The notes beneath the pieces were generated by a model that saw only the letters and a list, made by a program, of their open reading frames with translations, was not told the origin of the DNA and made no database searches. A program made the translations under genes and the position numbers. Of a stretch of DNA of 64,000 nt, positions 34,985 through 44,457 are shown one piece after another (the stretch's first letter is position 1; each line of letters begins with the position of its first letter). This stretch comes from an uncultured Pirellulales bacterium (lineage in GTDB: Bacteria > Planctomycetota > Planctomycetia > Pirellulales > Thermoguttaceae), in assembly GCA_938015445.1 (NCBI GenBank), contig CALLPE010000018.1, forward strand, positions 124,001 through 188,000, written 5' to 3'.

Positions 34985-36175
34985 ATGCGGCTTGCAACAT
35001 TGATGTCGCTTGTGCTGCTTGGTGTGCTGGCTGTGCCAATCCCGGCAGCTCCTGTTATCCAAGTCGGCACGTGGTACTTGTTGCCGGGCATGGAAAGGGA
35101 GTTTCTGATCGTGGTGTCCAGCAACGCCGATATGGTCGAAGGACTGGACCTGGCGGTCCAGATCGGCGAAGGCGGGCCACTGAACGGTGGCACAGATACT
35201 TGGCCTTCGATCAGTCAACTTTCAGTCGTTGGGGCGGGGTTGGTTTTCGACCAGAACGTGCGGGATTACATCGTCGGGCCGTTGTACGACGAGGTTTTGG
35301 ATATCACCGATCCGCTAATCTGGCGGGCGCGGGTGCGAGTGGAGCGGGGATACCAAACTTTGGCACTTGGGACGCTGGCACGGGTGACTGTAAAGGCGAA
35401 CGGCACAGGCGAACTGGAACGGCCCGTGCGCCTTACCGGCGTGGCGGCAGGTTACGACCCGCCGGGGTTGGACACCAACTTCGGCCTGGAACCGTTTCCC
35501 ACGGTGATCAACGGTCTGGTGCGCGTTTGGCAGCCTCATACGCTCAGATGGAACTCGACCGGTAATGGAAACTGGACCGACCAGGACGCCTGGGATACCG
35601 GCTCGTATCCGGCGCATTATCCTAATTGCACGGTGATTGCAGTGCTCGACTCGCCGCGGACGGTCAGCGTGCATGGGGTGCAGGAGGCGTATTCGCTTAG
35701 CGTAAGCGCCGGGGAAGTTTCGCTGGCTACCGCCGCCAGATTAAGCTTGCTAAGCGCGTCGTCGATCGGCGCGGACGGCAAAATCAGCGTGGCCGGCGAG
35801 CTTCGCTCTGCCGGCCCATTGACCAACAATGGACTTCTGGAAATCGCCGCCGGCGCAACGGTAAGCGTGACTGAGCTGATAGGCAGCGGAACTACCACAT
35901 TGGCCCCAGACGCCACACTCATCGCTGAGTCGATCTATCAGGGCACGCTCGATGTGGGCGGTCTGGCCGATTCGCCCGGCCGCGTAGTATTGCTTTCTAG
36001 CGCTGCGACTGGGCAGGGAGTGGGCGGCACCGGCAGCGATTTGCCGCCGGGCACAGGAATGGTGTATGGCGAAGCGGGCGAAGTGGCGGCCGTGCCCGAA
36101 CCTTGCACGCTGGCGCTGGCGCTGACTGCCGCGGTCGGATTGTGTGCAGCGCAGCGGTGGCGGCGGCGGTCGTAA
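34985..36175 (+). CDS. PEP-CTERM secreted protein
   Basis: A 396-residue exported protein. It has a signal peptide (RLATLMSLVLLGVLAVPIPAA) and a beta-rich body. The middle has RWNSTGNGNWTDQDAWDTG, a motif common in autotransporter-like repeats of planctomycete secreted proteins. The C-terminus is VPEPCTLALALTAAVGLCAAQ plus an Arg-rich RWRRRS, a PEP-CTERM sorting signal for exosortase-mediated anchoring or release. The ATG at 34985 is chosen because the signal peptide starts there; AAAAGG lies about nine bases upstream. No exosortase gene is in the window. Confidence 0.88.
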   Translation: MRLATLMSLVLLGVLAVPIPAAPVIQVGTWYLLPGMEREFLIVVSSNADMVEGLDLAVQIGEGGPLNGGTDTWPSISQLSVVGAGLVFDQNVRDYIVGPLYDEVLDITDPLIWRARVRVERGYQTLALGTLARVTVKANGTGELERPVRLTGVAAGYDPPGLDTNFGLEPFPTVINGLVRVWQPHTLRWNSTGNGNWTDQDAWDTGSYPAHYPNCTVIAVLDSPRTVSVHGVQEAYSLSVSAGEVSLATAARLSLLSASSIGADGKISVAGELRSAGPLTNNGLLEIAAGATVSVTELIGSGTTTLAPDATLIAESIYQGTLDVGGLADSPGRVVLLSSAATGQGVGGTGSDLPPGTGMVYGEAGEVAAVPEPCTLALALTAAVGLCAAQRWRRRS

Positions 36176-37128
36176 CGGCCGCAGTCGCAAGGGCCGCATT
36201 TGTAGATGGTGCCACCTCCGCACTTGTGCCTGTTATGACGGCCGCACTTGTACCGGCTCGCGGCCGCTTCGCTCGCGGGTATTGGTGAACCCAGAACTCT
36301 GGGTGGAACAAAACCACCATCTTATGCAAGTCGCGTTAACGGCACTCGCAGCCGGCTGCGGCATCAGCGCCCGACATGATAGAACAAGGCCGCAGTTGAA
36401 GGCGGTGCAGCAATTCCCGGCAAAACGACTTGCGGTCGCCCTAGCCTTCTGGTGCCACTGGCGGTTGTTTCAAAGTCGTTTCCAGCGGGCTGCCTACAAA
36501 GCGCCGAGGCAGGACTTTCAGCCAGTTGCATTACAGGCGGAGGAGCCAAGCGGCCAAACCAGCGGTCGGGTGCGCGGGGTGTTTGGCACGCTTGAAGCAC
36601 GCCCCGTTGCGCATAAAATGTTTCAGGGGCACTAGATGCGGCAGCTATGGCCGCTTATTGCGACCGGTTGCAGCGGTCGCATACCGACGCATGTCAGCGG
36701 CGCAGGGGGCTGTGCTCGGTTGTGCAACGTTGCTGCCCGTCAGATGCTAGACATCGTTGCCGGACAGCTTGCAGCGTGCCGCACAATTCCCGGTGGGGCA
36801 GTGGTTTGCGGTTTCGAGCTGCTTTGAGTGGTGTAGGGTTTACCACTGGCTAAGAACATCCGCAGTAAGCATTCAAAGCAGGCAGCTCGGCCGTGGCCCC
36901 AGCGCTGCGAGTGTATTGCTTTGGGGTCTTGCCAGTACGGTTGCATCGGCAGTGCTTGGGCTTGGGCTTGCTATAAGCCGGCTGTGCCCAAGGCCGCCGA
37001 AAGTGGCCATAGCGGCCGCCCGTAGCGGTTGCCGCGCGGTTGCAACACCATTGCAGCATGAAGCGGCTGGTGGTGGGATGTCAGTTGCTAAAGCCGTCAC
37101 CGTCAACCGAAAAAGCGGAGCAGCGCGC
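36176..37128. other. Long non-coding spacer with repeats and small hairpins
   Basis: About 950 bp without a credible gene; open frames here lack domains and good starts. It holds a three-unit 24-bp repeat (36194-36265), a perfect hairpin ACCCAGA-AC-TCTGGGT (36289-36304) and GCGACCG-7 nt-CGGTCGC (36660-36680). There are many scattered GGTTGC and GCAG words. The first hairpin could end the PEP-CTERM transcript, but it has no T run. Confidence 0.6.
36194..36265. repeat. Three-unit 24-bp tandem repeat
   Basis: CCGCATTTGTAG, CCGCACTTGTGC and CCGCACTTGTAC open units at 36194, 36218 and 36242, an exact 24-bp spacing; the rest of each unit is diverged. A further CCGCAG lies at 36179. Confidence 0.7.
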
Positions 37129-37311
37129 ATGTCGAAGAAGAAGGTTCTGGAAAGACTGAGCAACGTTAAGCTGGCGATGGCGCGAAAATACGAGAACCTT
37201 GCTAAAGCGGCTAACAGCCAAGCCAAACGACAGCAATTCTTGTATCATGCCGCCAAGTACCATCGCCAGGCACAAGAATTGGCAGCCCTTGCTCAAGGCG
37301 CCTTGCAGTGA
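37129..37311 (+). CDS. Small basic helical protein
   Basis: A 60-residue protein, MSKKKVLERLSNVKLAMARK followed by a helical segment rich in Lys, Arg, Ala and Gln (AKRQQFLYHAAKYHRQAQEL). GGAG lies eight bases before the ATG. The upstream in-frame extension has no conserved look and is not used. I recognise no family. The strongly amphipathic helix pattern and the position 83 bp before the YqgE gene support a real small gene. A nucleic-acid-associated role is only a guess from its charge. Confidence 0.62.
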   Translation: MSKKKVLERLSNVKLAMARKYENLAKAANSQAKRQQFLYHAAKYHRQAQELAALAQGALQ

Positions 37312-37394
37312 GCGGTTTTCGGTGGGGCACAAAAGAGGATGTCTGCCCGGGCACGGCATCGCCGTGCAAGCTGCACGTCGGCTGAGGTGACAGT

Positions 37395-37946
37395 ATGGAA
37401 TCGCTAGAAAAGCACTTCTTGATCGCTTCGCCCTACATGCTGGATCCAAACTTCCAGCGCACTGTGGTGTTGATGGTGCAGCACAGCGAGGAGGGCGCGT
37501 TCGGGTTGGTCATCAATCGGCCGACGGACAAACTGCTCAAAGACCTATGGCGCGAGATCAACAGTTCCCCTTGCGACAGCGAAGAGCCAGTACATCTGGG
37601 CGGACCAGTGCCCGGCCCTATCATGGCAATTCATACCGATCCTGAGCTGGGCGACAAAGAGATAATTCCCGGGGTGTACTTCACGTTAGATAATTCGGCG
37701 GTGGATCGCTTGGTACGTCAGCAAGAGCATAGGTATAAGGTATTTGTGGGGCACTCCGGATGGGGGCCGGGACAGCTTGAGCGCGAGATGAAAGTCGGCG
37801 CGTGGCTTACTCTGCCGGCTACCGCCGAGTACTGCTTTCACGACCAAAGCGAGATCTGGTCGGTCGTCACCCATGCCATCGGACGCGATTTGCTGGTCAC
37901 GGGGCTGGGCCTGAAGCGTTTTCCTCACGATCCGACGGTCAATTAA
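37395..37946 (+). CDS. YqgE/AlgH family protein
   Basis: A 183-residue protein of the UPF0301 (YqgE/AlgH) family. Family motifs are visible: GHFLIASPYM-like start (KHFLIASPYMLDPNFQRTV), EEGAFGLVINRPT, HLGGPVPGP and the GHSGWGPGQLEREM segment. Length matches the family. The biochemical function is not established; some homologues affect gene regulation. The 3' end runs into a short repeat. Confidence 0.93.
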   Translation: MESLEKHFLIASPYMLDPNFQRTVVLMVQHSEEGAFGLVINRPTDKLLKDLWREINSSPCDSEEPVHLGGPVPGPIMAIHTDPELGDKEIIPGVYFTLDNSAVDRLVRQQEHRYKVFVGHSGWGPGQLEREMKVGAWLTLPATAEYCFHDQSEIWSVVTHAIGRDLLVTGLGLKRFPHDPTVN

Positions 37947-38466
37947 GCAATCCGACGAGCACTTGTTCAATCAAGCGGCCCGACAAGCAGTTGTTAAACG
38001 AGGCCTACCCCAACGCTGGTTGGCCGACCAGTGCTGAATCGTTGCACAGCGCTTATTTCCGGGGACTTCCTGGGCCGCGAAGCAACGCGGCCAGTGGCTT
38101 GCGGCGGTGGATGTTCGGTGGGAAAGGCAAGTTTTTTTCGGGCGTCCCTTCGACGGCGCGCGCCGGCCCGCCGGCCCTTCACAGCCTGAAGCTCAAAGGC
38201 GACAATACAGCTTTACAGTTGCCTACACCTGCGGGACGGGCCAACCGGTTTCGCCAGACGACAGGTTGATCCTCCGCCACCAATCCTACAGCGCATGTAC
38301 TGTGTCTGTATCTGTAGTGTGGGTCTGTAATGTGGTCTGGGCGATTGGTTGAAGACGTGGGCTGGGCTGCTGGCGCCGGACGAACCCGACGTGTGGAAGC
38401 GGTGTCGCGGCAGACCGCAGCCCATCGCGCCACTTCCAGGGTTCCGACAATCACGGCGATCGTTTC
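37931..38466. other. Spacer between yqgE-like gene and pyrG, with short repeats
   Basis: About 520 bp lack a gene on either strand; the long leftward frame reaching into it is the antisense shadow of pyrG. TCCGACGGTCAATTAAGC (37931), TCCGACGAGCACTTGTTC (37951) and CCCGACAAGCAGTTGTTA (37979) form a loose repeat that begins inside the yqgE-like gene. A GTCTGTA-rich stretch with TGTGG words lies at 38299-38340. Confidence 0.6.
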
Positions 38467-40104
38467 ATGGCCAAGCATATTTTCGTCACTGGTGGAGTGG
38501 TCAGTTCGCTGGGCAAGGGGCTTACCAGCGCTTCGGTGGGCATGTTGCTGGAGCGTCGCGGGCTGACGGTACGCATGCAGAAGCTGGACCCGTACATCAA
38601 CGTCGATCCGGGCACCATGAGCCCCTATCAACACGGCGAAGTGTACGTGCTGGACGATGGCTCGGAGACGGACTTGGACCTGGGCCACTACGAACGCTTT
38701 ACCAACAGCGTGCTGAACCGCGATTCCAACTACACCACTGGCCAGATTTATCTTTCGGTGATCACCAAGGAGCGCAAAGGTGAGTTTCTCGGCCAAACCA
38801 TACAGGTGATTCCGCATATCACCAACGAAATCAAAGCGGCGGTGCTCAAGCCGGCTGTGCCGGGCGTAGACGTGGTGATCACCGAGATCGGCGGTACTGT
38901 GGGCGACATCGAAAGCCAGCCGTTCCTGGAAGCCATCCGGCAGATGGCCCTGGATTTGGGCAAGGAGAACTGCCTGTACATCCATCTGACCCTTGTGCCG
39001 TACCTGAAGGCCGCCGATGAGCTGAAGACCAAGCCTACTCAGCACTCGGTGGGTTTGCTGCGCCAAATCGGTATTCAGCCCGACATCCTCATCTGCCGCA
39101 GCGAACGATCGCTGACGCACGAGCAGCGGGCCAAGATCGCCCTGTTTTGCAACGTGCCTATCGAGGCGGTAATCGAGGAAAAAGACAAGACTTTCTCGGT
39201 CTATGAGGTGCCGCTGAGTCTGGTAGAGCACGGTTTGGACGCGCTGATCGTCCGCAAGCTGGGCTTGCAGACGCCCGAACCGGATCTGACCGATTGGCGC
39301 GAGCTGCTCGAGCGCCTGCGCAATCCGGATCACGAAGTCAGCATCGCCGTGGTGGGCAAATACTGCGAGCATCGCGACGCTTACAAGTCGATCTACGAGG
39401 CGTTGGATCATGGCGGTATCGCGCACCGAGCGCGGGTGCGCGTGCAGCGCATCCATAGCCAGCAGATCGAAAGCGAAGGGGCAGAAAAATTGCTGGCGGG
39501 GGTGGACGGGATACTGGTGCCGGGCGGATTCGGCGAGCGCGGCATCGAAGGAAAGGTCGAAGCCATCCGCTTCGCCCGACAGCAGAAGATTCCCTGTTTA
39601 GGCATCTGCCTGGGGATGCAGTGTGCGGTGATCGAGTTCGCCAGAAACGTGCTGGGGTGGGCCGCAGCGCATTCGACCGAGTTCAATCCCGCCACTCCCC
39701 ATCCGGTCATCTGTCTGTTGGACGAACAACGCAACGTCACCGACAAAGGGGGCACGATGCGGCTAGGAGCGCACCCGGCCGTGTTAGCCACAGATAGCAT
39801 CGCCGCCCAATGCTACGGCAAACAAGAGATTTCCGAGCGGCACCGGCACCGGTTCGAATTCAACAATGATTATCGGTCCGAGTTTGCCGCTGCTGGGATG
39901 CGCATCGCGGGAACCAGCCCCGACGGGATGTTGGTGGAAATCGTCGAACTGGTCGATCATCCCTGGTTTGTGGCCGTGCAGTTTCATCCGGAGTTCAAGT
40001 CGCAGCCGATCCGGCCGCATCCGCTGTTCGCCGGCTTTGTCGGTGCTGCGTTGCGCCGGCGACCGGCGCGGCGCGATACGACGGCACAATGCCAGACGGC
40101 TTAA
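38467..40104 (+). CDS. pyrG: CTP synthase
   Basis: A 545-residue enzyme that aminates UTP to CTP using ATP and glutamine, the last step of de novo pyrimidine nucleotide synthesis. The N-terminal synthase domain starts [20 protein letters not shown] and includes [20 protein letters not shown] and [11 protein letters not shown]. The C-terminal class I glutamine amidotransferase has [12 protein letters not shown], the nucleophile Cys381 in GICLGMQ and the His-Glu pair in VQFHPEF. Length and motifs are complete. The DUF1844 gene follows 105 bp later. Confidence 0.98.
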   Translation: MAKHIFVTGGVVSSLGKGLTSASVGMLLERRGLTVRMQKLDPYINVDPGTMSPYQHGEVYVLDDGSETDLDLGHYERFTNSVLNRDSNYTTGQIYLSVITKERKGEFLGQTIQVIPHITNEIKAAVLKPAVPGVDVVITEIGGTVGDIESQPFLEAIRQMALDLGKENCLYIHLTLVPYLKAADELKTKPTQHSVGLLRQIGIQPDILICRSERSLTHEQRAKIALFCNVPIEAVIEEKDKTFSVYEVPLSLVEHGLDALIVRKLGLQTPEPDLTDWRELLERLRNPDHEVSIAVVGKYCEHRDAYKSIYEALDHGGIAHRARVRVQRIHSQQIESEGAEKLLAGVDGILVPGGFGERGIEGKVEAIRFARQQKIPCLGICLGMQCAVIEFARNVLGWAAAHSTEFNPATPHPVICLLDEQRNVTDKGGTMRLGAHPAVLATDSIAAQCYGKQEISERHRHRFEFNNDYRSEFAAAGMRIAGTSPDGMLVEIVELVDHPWFVAVQFHPEFKSQPIRPHPLFAGFVGAALRRRPARRDTTAQCQTA

Positions 40105-40209
40105 AGTTTGCTGCGCTTCGGCCGCGGGGCCGACGGTTGGGTTGGGTCAACTGTCGCCGACGGCTCAGCCGTCCACAGCCGCTACCAGGCAACCGTCAGG
40201 AGGAACGCT

Positions 40210-40599
40210 ATGGCAGATCAAGCGGAGCCGGAAAAGAAAATCATCGTCGACGAAGACTGGAAGAGCCAGGTCGAACGGGAAAAACAGTTGGAGCGTGCCC
40301 GCCAGGCTCAAGCGCCACAGGCCGCAGCGGACGGCGAACAATTGCCTCCGCCAGACCTGATCTTTCTGGCCACCTCGCTCTATGTGCAAGGGATGGTGGC
40401 CTTAGGACTGCTGCCCAATCCCATGGCCGGCGACAAACATACCATCAACCTGCCTCAGGCGCGGCACGTCATCGACACGCTGCAAATGCTCCAGGAAAAG
40501 ACCGAGGGCAACCGCACGGCGGAGGAAAGCGAGGCCATCGAAAACATCCTGCACGAGTTGCGGATGGCGTTCGTCGGCCTGTCCGGCCCGCAAACCTGA
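40210..40599 (+). CDS. DUF1844 domain protein
   Basis: A 129-residue cytoplasmic protein. A charged N-terminal third (EPEKKIIVDEDWKSQVEREK) precedes the DUF1844 core: PDLIFLATSLYVQGMVALGL, then INLPQARHVIDTLQML and ENILHELRMAFVGL. A strong AGGAGG site lies just upstream of the ATG at 40210. Function unknown. In my recollection this domain is widespread in planctomycetes and other lineages as a small helical protein. It is probably co-transcribed with pyrG. Confidence 0.9.
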   Translation: MADQAEPEKKIIVDEDWKSQVEREKQLERARQAQAPQAAADGEQLPPPDLIFLATSLYVQGMVALGLLPNPMAGDKHTINLPQARHVIDTLQMLQEKTEGNRTAEESEAIENILHELRMAFVGLSGPQT

Positions 40600-40734
40600 C
40601 CCTGTAACAAAGCAGACCTCAGCGGCGGGCCAGAATCGTCCGCAGCGCCTGTAACAAGGCAAAGCTGAGCACGGAAGAAGATTAGAGTCTGCGCGAAAAT
40701 TGTCCGCCGATGCCCCCGCCGAAGACAGCCGCGG

Positions 40735-42876
40735 TCAATCGGGCCAGCGTAACACTGCCAGCAGATTGCTGTAGTGGTCCGTCCACAGCGGCGCCCGACG
40801 GAAATCGGCCGGGTTTCTGCGGTTTTTCTCGGGCATGGCGGCTGCTGTGCTTTGGCTTGGCGTAAGCAAGATCCAAGTGGACGAATACACCAGCTTTTTT
40901 GGGTCGCTATGGTTCTCGAACTTACCGGCGTACAGACCCCACTGGTCGGCCAGCCGCAGCACCACCGGCTCCAGATCGACATAGCGGTTGCTGATGTGTA
41001 CCGCTATGATGCCGCTTTGTTTGATGTGCTTTAGGTAGATGGCGAAGGCCTCGCGGGTCAGCAGGTGCACGGGAATGGCGTCGCCGCTGAAGGCGTCCAA
41101 CACCAGCACGTCGAAGGCCTGGGGCGACTGCTGTTGCAGTTCCCGCTGAAACGACAGTCGGGCGTCGCCCAAAACCACGTCGCAGTGGGTGCGCTGCCGA
41201 CAGTCGTTCAGATAAGTGAAGTAGTCGGTATTCTCGGCGATCTGCAATACTTGCGGGTTGATTTCGTAGAAGCGCACATAGTCGCCCGGCCGTGCATAGG
41301 CGGCCAGTGTGCCCGTGCCCAATCCCACGGCGCCGAGGCGCACCGGCCCGTGCTGCTGAAGATGTCGGATTGCCCAGCCCATCCCGGTTTCCTCGCCGTA
41401 GTAAGCGGTGGGCCAGTGCCGTTTGTCCTCGTCCACCGGTTGTATGCCGTGAGTAATCCAGCCGTGCTTGAGCAACATGACCTTGATCGGGTCCTCGATC
41501 GGACCATCCAGACCGTACAGCACCGAGATGACGCCGTAGAAGCTGCGCATCCGCAACACCGGTCGGTCGGTGGGCAACTGAAAGACGACGACTGCCAGTA
41601 CGCCCACGGTGAATACCGCGGCCAGTGCCCCGCGCAGCGTCCACCTGAGAACCCTGGTGCCGTAGTGCCCATATTCCTGGAATGTCGCCACCGCGGCCAG
41701 CATCAGCGAAACGACCAAGCCCACTGGCCACTCGGTGTAGTTATTGAAGACCGCCGGGGCAACGATGCTCACCAGCACTCCTCCCAAGGCGCCGCCAGCG
41801 GCGATCAACAGATAGTATTCGGTCAGCCGGCGCGGATGAGGGCGAAGCCGGGCCAGCTCGCCATGGCAAACCATGCACACCAGAAACAGCATGGGAAAGT
41901 AGAAGTATAGCAACTCCACGAACGATAGCTTTTTGCGGAACAACTCTCCGGAAGCCGTCAGCAGAATAGAAAAGGCAGCAAAGGGCGGAAAGACCTTCCG
42001 CACATACCAGCGCGGATGATCGAAGCAGACGATGAACGACAACAGGTACAGCGCCAGCGGCACTACCCACAGCAACGGCACCACGGCTACGTCCTGGCAC
42101 ACGTGATTAGTGGTAGCCAGCAACATCAACGAGCCCACAGCAGGCAACAACACCCATAGCACCCGTCTTCGCCACAAGGCAACGCTGCTTTCTGGTTCGA
42201 GCGGGGCGAGTTTCGCAGTGCTGCGCCCTTCGGCAGGCGAGTGGTCGGGCGGATCCCAGTACCACAGACACAGCAGACTTGCCCCGCACAACACGGCGTA
42301 TCCTACAAAGCACCACGACCACAGCAGCGACTGCCCGGGCAAATCGAACAAGCGCTCCACCACCAGCGGATAACTTAACAGGGCGGCCAATGAACCGAGG
42401 TTCGACAGCGCATACAGCCGATACGGAGAACGTCCAGGATATGCGTAACTGAACCACTTTTGGATCAACGGACTGGTGCCGGCCAGCACGAAATAAGGCC
42501 AACCCACCGTGGCGCCGAGCAACAGCAAGATGTGCACGGTGGGATGCGAAGCTTCGTCCGGGCGCCAGCGCTCCGAAGCCACAATCGGCAGCACCAGCAG
42601 GGCCGCTGTCGCCGCCACCACGTGCAGCACCACCTGACCGCGCGGCTCCAGCCACCGCTGGACCAGATGGGCGTATATATATCCGGCCAGCAACAGGGCC
42701 TGAAAGAACAGCATGGCGGTGGTCCACACTGTCGGCGCGCCGCCGAACCAGGGTAGGATAGCTTTGCTTATCAGCGGCTGCACCAGAAACAGCAGCATCG
42801 CTCCCAGGAGTACCGTTGCCCCAAGGACCCAGCCGACCGCCGCCGCAACGCCAGACTCGCGTGTGTTACCTGCCAC
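40735..42876 (-). CDS. Fused membrane/spermidine-synthase-like protein
   Basis: A 713-residue protein. About the first 450 residues form a polytopic membrane region with ten or more helices (starting LGATVLLGAMLLFLVQPLIS). The C-terminal part (about 480-690) is a spermidine-synthase/Rossmann methyltransferase-like domain. This has LGAVGLGTGTLAAYARPGD, then YEINPQVLQIA and VLDAFSGDAIPVHLL. In true aminopropyltransferases the last loop reads about D-S-[ST]-D-P; here it is DAFSGD, so polyamine synthesis is doubtful. The start is a GTG preceded by GGGGGA. It has a soluble relative next door at 43061. Confidence 0.88.
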   Translation of the reverse strand: MAGNTRESGVAAAVGWVLGATVLLGAMLLFLVQPLISKAILPWFGGAPTVWTTAMLFFQALLLAGYIYAHLVQRWLEPRGQVVLHVVAATAALLVLPIVASERWRPDEASHPTVHILLLLGATVGWPYFVLAGTSPLIQKWFSYAYPGRSPYRLYALSNLGSLAALLSYPLVVERLFDLPGQSLLWSWCFVGYAVLCGASLLCLWYWDPPDHSPAEGRSTAKLAPLEPESSVALWRRRVLWVLLPAVGSLMLLATTNHVCQDVAVVPLLWVVPLALYLLSFIVCFDHPRWYVRKVFPPFAAFSILLTASGELFRKKLSFVELLYFYFPMLFLVCMVCHGELARLRPHPRRLTEYYLLIAAGGALGGVLVSIVAPAVFNNYTEWPVGLVVSLMLAAVATFQEYGHYGTRVLRWTLRGALAAVFTVGVLAVVVFQLPTDRPVLRMRSFYGVISVLYGLDGPIEDPIKVMLLKHGWITHGIQPVDEDKRHWPTAYYGEETGMGWAIRHLQQHGPVRLGAVGLGTGTLAAYARPGDYVRFYEINPQVLQIAENTDYFTYLNDCRQRTHCDVVLGDARLSFQRELQQQSPQAFDVLVLDAFSGDAIPVHLLTREAFAIYLKHIKQSGIIAVHISNRYVDLEPVVLRLADQWGLYAGKFENHSDPKKLVYSSTWILLTPSQSTAAAMPEKNRRNPADFRRAPLWTDHYSNLLAVLRWPD

Positions 42877-43060
42877 GCCGTTGTTCCCCCAAATACCGGA
42901 AGCAACAATTATAATCCTGCCGGAACATCGGCATACTACGGCTGTTGGTAAGAAAAGTGCAAAAGTTGGAATCCATGCCCGCCGCTGCCTTTACCAGATC
43001 AACCCGCAGGTCTTGCGGATCGCCAGTAAGGTGCCACGGATGCCGACGATCGCGCAGCGG

Positions 43061-44029
43061 CTACTGGGCCAACTGCACAGCCCAATCGGCGAACGAGAAG
43101 TTGGTCTTGAAACGCCGGTCGAGTTGCTGCGCCCGGCTGCGCAAGACCGCACCGCTGGGCCGCTGGGCGGAAAGCGAACCGATGGCCACCACGTTGGCGG
43201 CTTCGGTGCGCAGCAGGTATGCCTGCGGGAAGGCTTCGCTGATGGTCTGCAAGTCCTGTTTCAGTCCCGGATGGACATTGATGTTCCATACCACCAGTCC
43301 TTCTGGCGCAAGCTTCTTCTGCACGTCTTTGTAGAATTGCACGCCTTTGATGCGCAGCGGCACGCCAGTGACGTCGGTCTGCTGGGTTGGCTTGAGGAAA
43401 GCGTCCATGTATATCACATCGTACTTTTTCTGGGCCTTGGCCAGATAATCGAAGGCGTCGGCGGTGATGATCTCCAGCCCCTGGCCTCCCCGGACGGAGA
43501 AGAACTTCTCGGCGATTCTGACCACTACCGGGTCGAGCTCCACTACGTCGATGTGCAGCTTTGGGTCGTGGTGGCGCAAAAAATGCACCATCGCCCCGCC
43601 GCCCAGACCGACGATCAGCACTTGCTGCTGCTTTGGACGCAGCAGATAGCTGCTGAACATCGCCCGGGTGTAAGCGCTGACCAGCTCGTGCGGCTTGCGG
43701 ATGTTCAGCACGGTTTGCACGGCTTCTTCGCCGTTGTCGCGGACGAAACACAGGTAGCGCAAATTGCCGTCGCGGCGCACGCGGATGTAAGAGAATGGCG
43801 ATTTCTCTTCGTGCTCCAAGACGCCCGGAGCAGTCAGACCGTGCACCGGCACGGCGGATACTGCTGCACCAAGCGTTTGGGGCTGTGCTGGCGGCGGTGC
43901 CGCTAGGGGAGTTTTTGCAGCCAACGCCCCCAGCGACAGCACAGCCAAAGCGACCGCGAGAGAACCACCACCCGCCGTGGGCCGGCGAAGCACCCGAGCT
44001 TCATCCAAGGCAGTCCATCGCCGGAACAT
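43061..44029 (-). CDS. Exported or anchored spermidine-synthase-like protein
   Basis: A 322-residue protein with an N-terminal hydrophobic segment (SLAVALAVLSLGALAAKTPL) and a spermidine-synthase-like Rossmann domain. The domain has VLIVGLGGGAMVHFLRHHD, then VVELDPVVVRIAEKFF and VIYMDAFLKPTQQTDVTGVP. The catalytic Asp loop (DAFLKP) differs from canonical aminopropyltransferases. The ATG at 44029 is preferred because GAGAGG lies seven bases upstream; 44044 is an alternative. It is on the same strand as the fused paralogue, 184 bp upstream of it. Substrate unknown. Confidence 0.82.
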   Translation of the reverse strand: MFRRWTALDEARVLRRPTAGGGSLAVALAVLSLGALAAKTPLAAPPPAQPQTLGAAVSAVPVHGLTAPGVLEHEEKSPFSYIRVRRDGNLRYLCFVRDNGEEAVQTVLNIRKPHELVSAYTRAMFSSYLLRPKQQQVLIVGLGGGAMVHFLRHHDPKLHIDVVELDPVVVRIAEKFFSVRGGQGLEIITADAFDYLAKAQKKYDVIYMDAFLKPTQQTDVTGVPLRIKGVQFYKDVQKKLAPEGLVVWNINVHPGLKQDLQTISEAFPQAYLLRTEAANVVAIGSLSAQRPSGAVLRSRAQQLDRRFKTNFSFADWAVQLAQ

Positions 44030-44457
44030 AAACCGGCCTCTCATATCAGGCTGCGGCCCCAAGCTGGGCGCCGACAAGGGAAACCGCCGACAGTGCCAGT
44101 ACGGCCTTTCGCCGCTCACGGGCCTCCAACCGCATTATGCGCTTTGCGGCGGGCGGATGCAAAGTTCGCCGATGGGGCGCAGCCGCACTTTTCCTGCGCT
44201 GGAGCAATCCGCGCCGCGTCGGTCCGCAATGGCGCGACGGCTTGCGCCTGGAGAAATGCCTTGCCAATGGTTGCGTCGATAACCGCGGGCGAATATCATA
44301 TTGGGTGCTTTTCAGCGGGCCGGTGAACATCGGTCGGGGGGCGTCCGGCGCGGGACCAGCGTGCAGGTCTGCGCCGGCGGTAGTTCGGGCCGGCTGGGCA
44401 CCTTGCACCTTTGGGTCCTTGGGGTCTAGTACCGGTTATCCTCCAGTGGAGAACGTC
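44030..44457. other. Divergent spacer, no gene seen
   Basis: About 430 bp between the leftward spermidine-synthase-like gene and the rightward GH51 gene. It must hold both promoters, but no confident promoter or operator was recognised. The open frame running into the GH51 gene is an unsupported extension. Confidence 0.55.

Noticed and set aside
34985..36175. Complete exosortase system
   Set aside because: Only a PEP-CTERM substrate is present; no exosortase or EPS genes were found in the window.
36144..36635. 163-residue rightward frame after the PEP-CTERM gene
   Set aside because: Overlaps the 3' end of the PEP-CTERM gene, has no domain or hydropathy pattern of a real protein and contains the 24-bp repeat.
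39850..39870. tRNA-like GGTTCGAATTC box
   Set aside because: It lies inside pyrG in a coding context and no cloverleaf can be formed around it.
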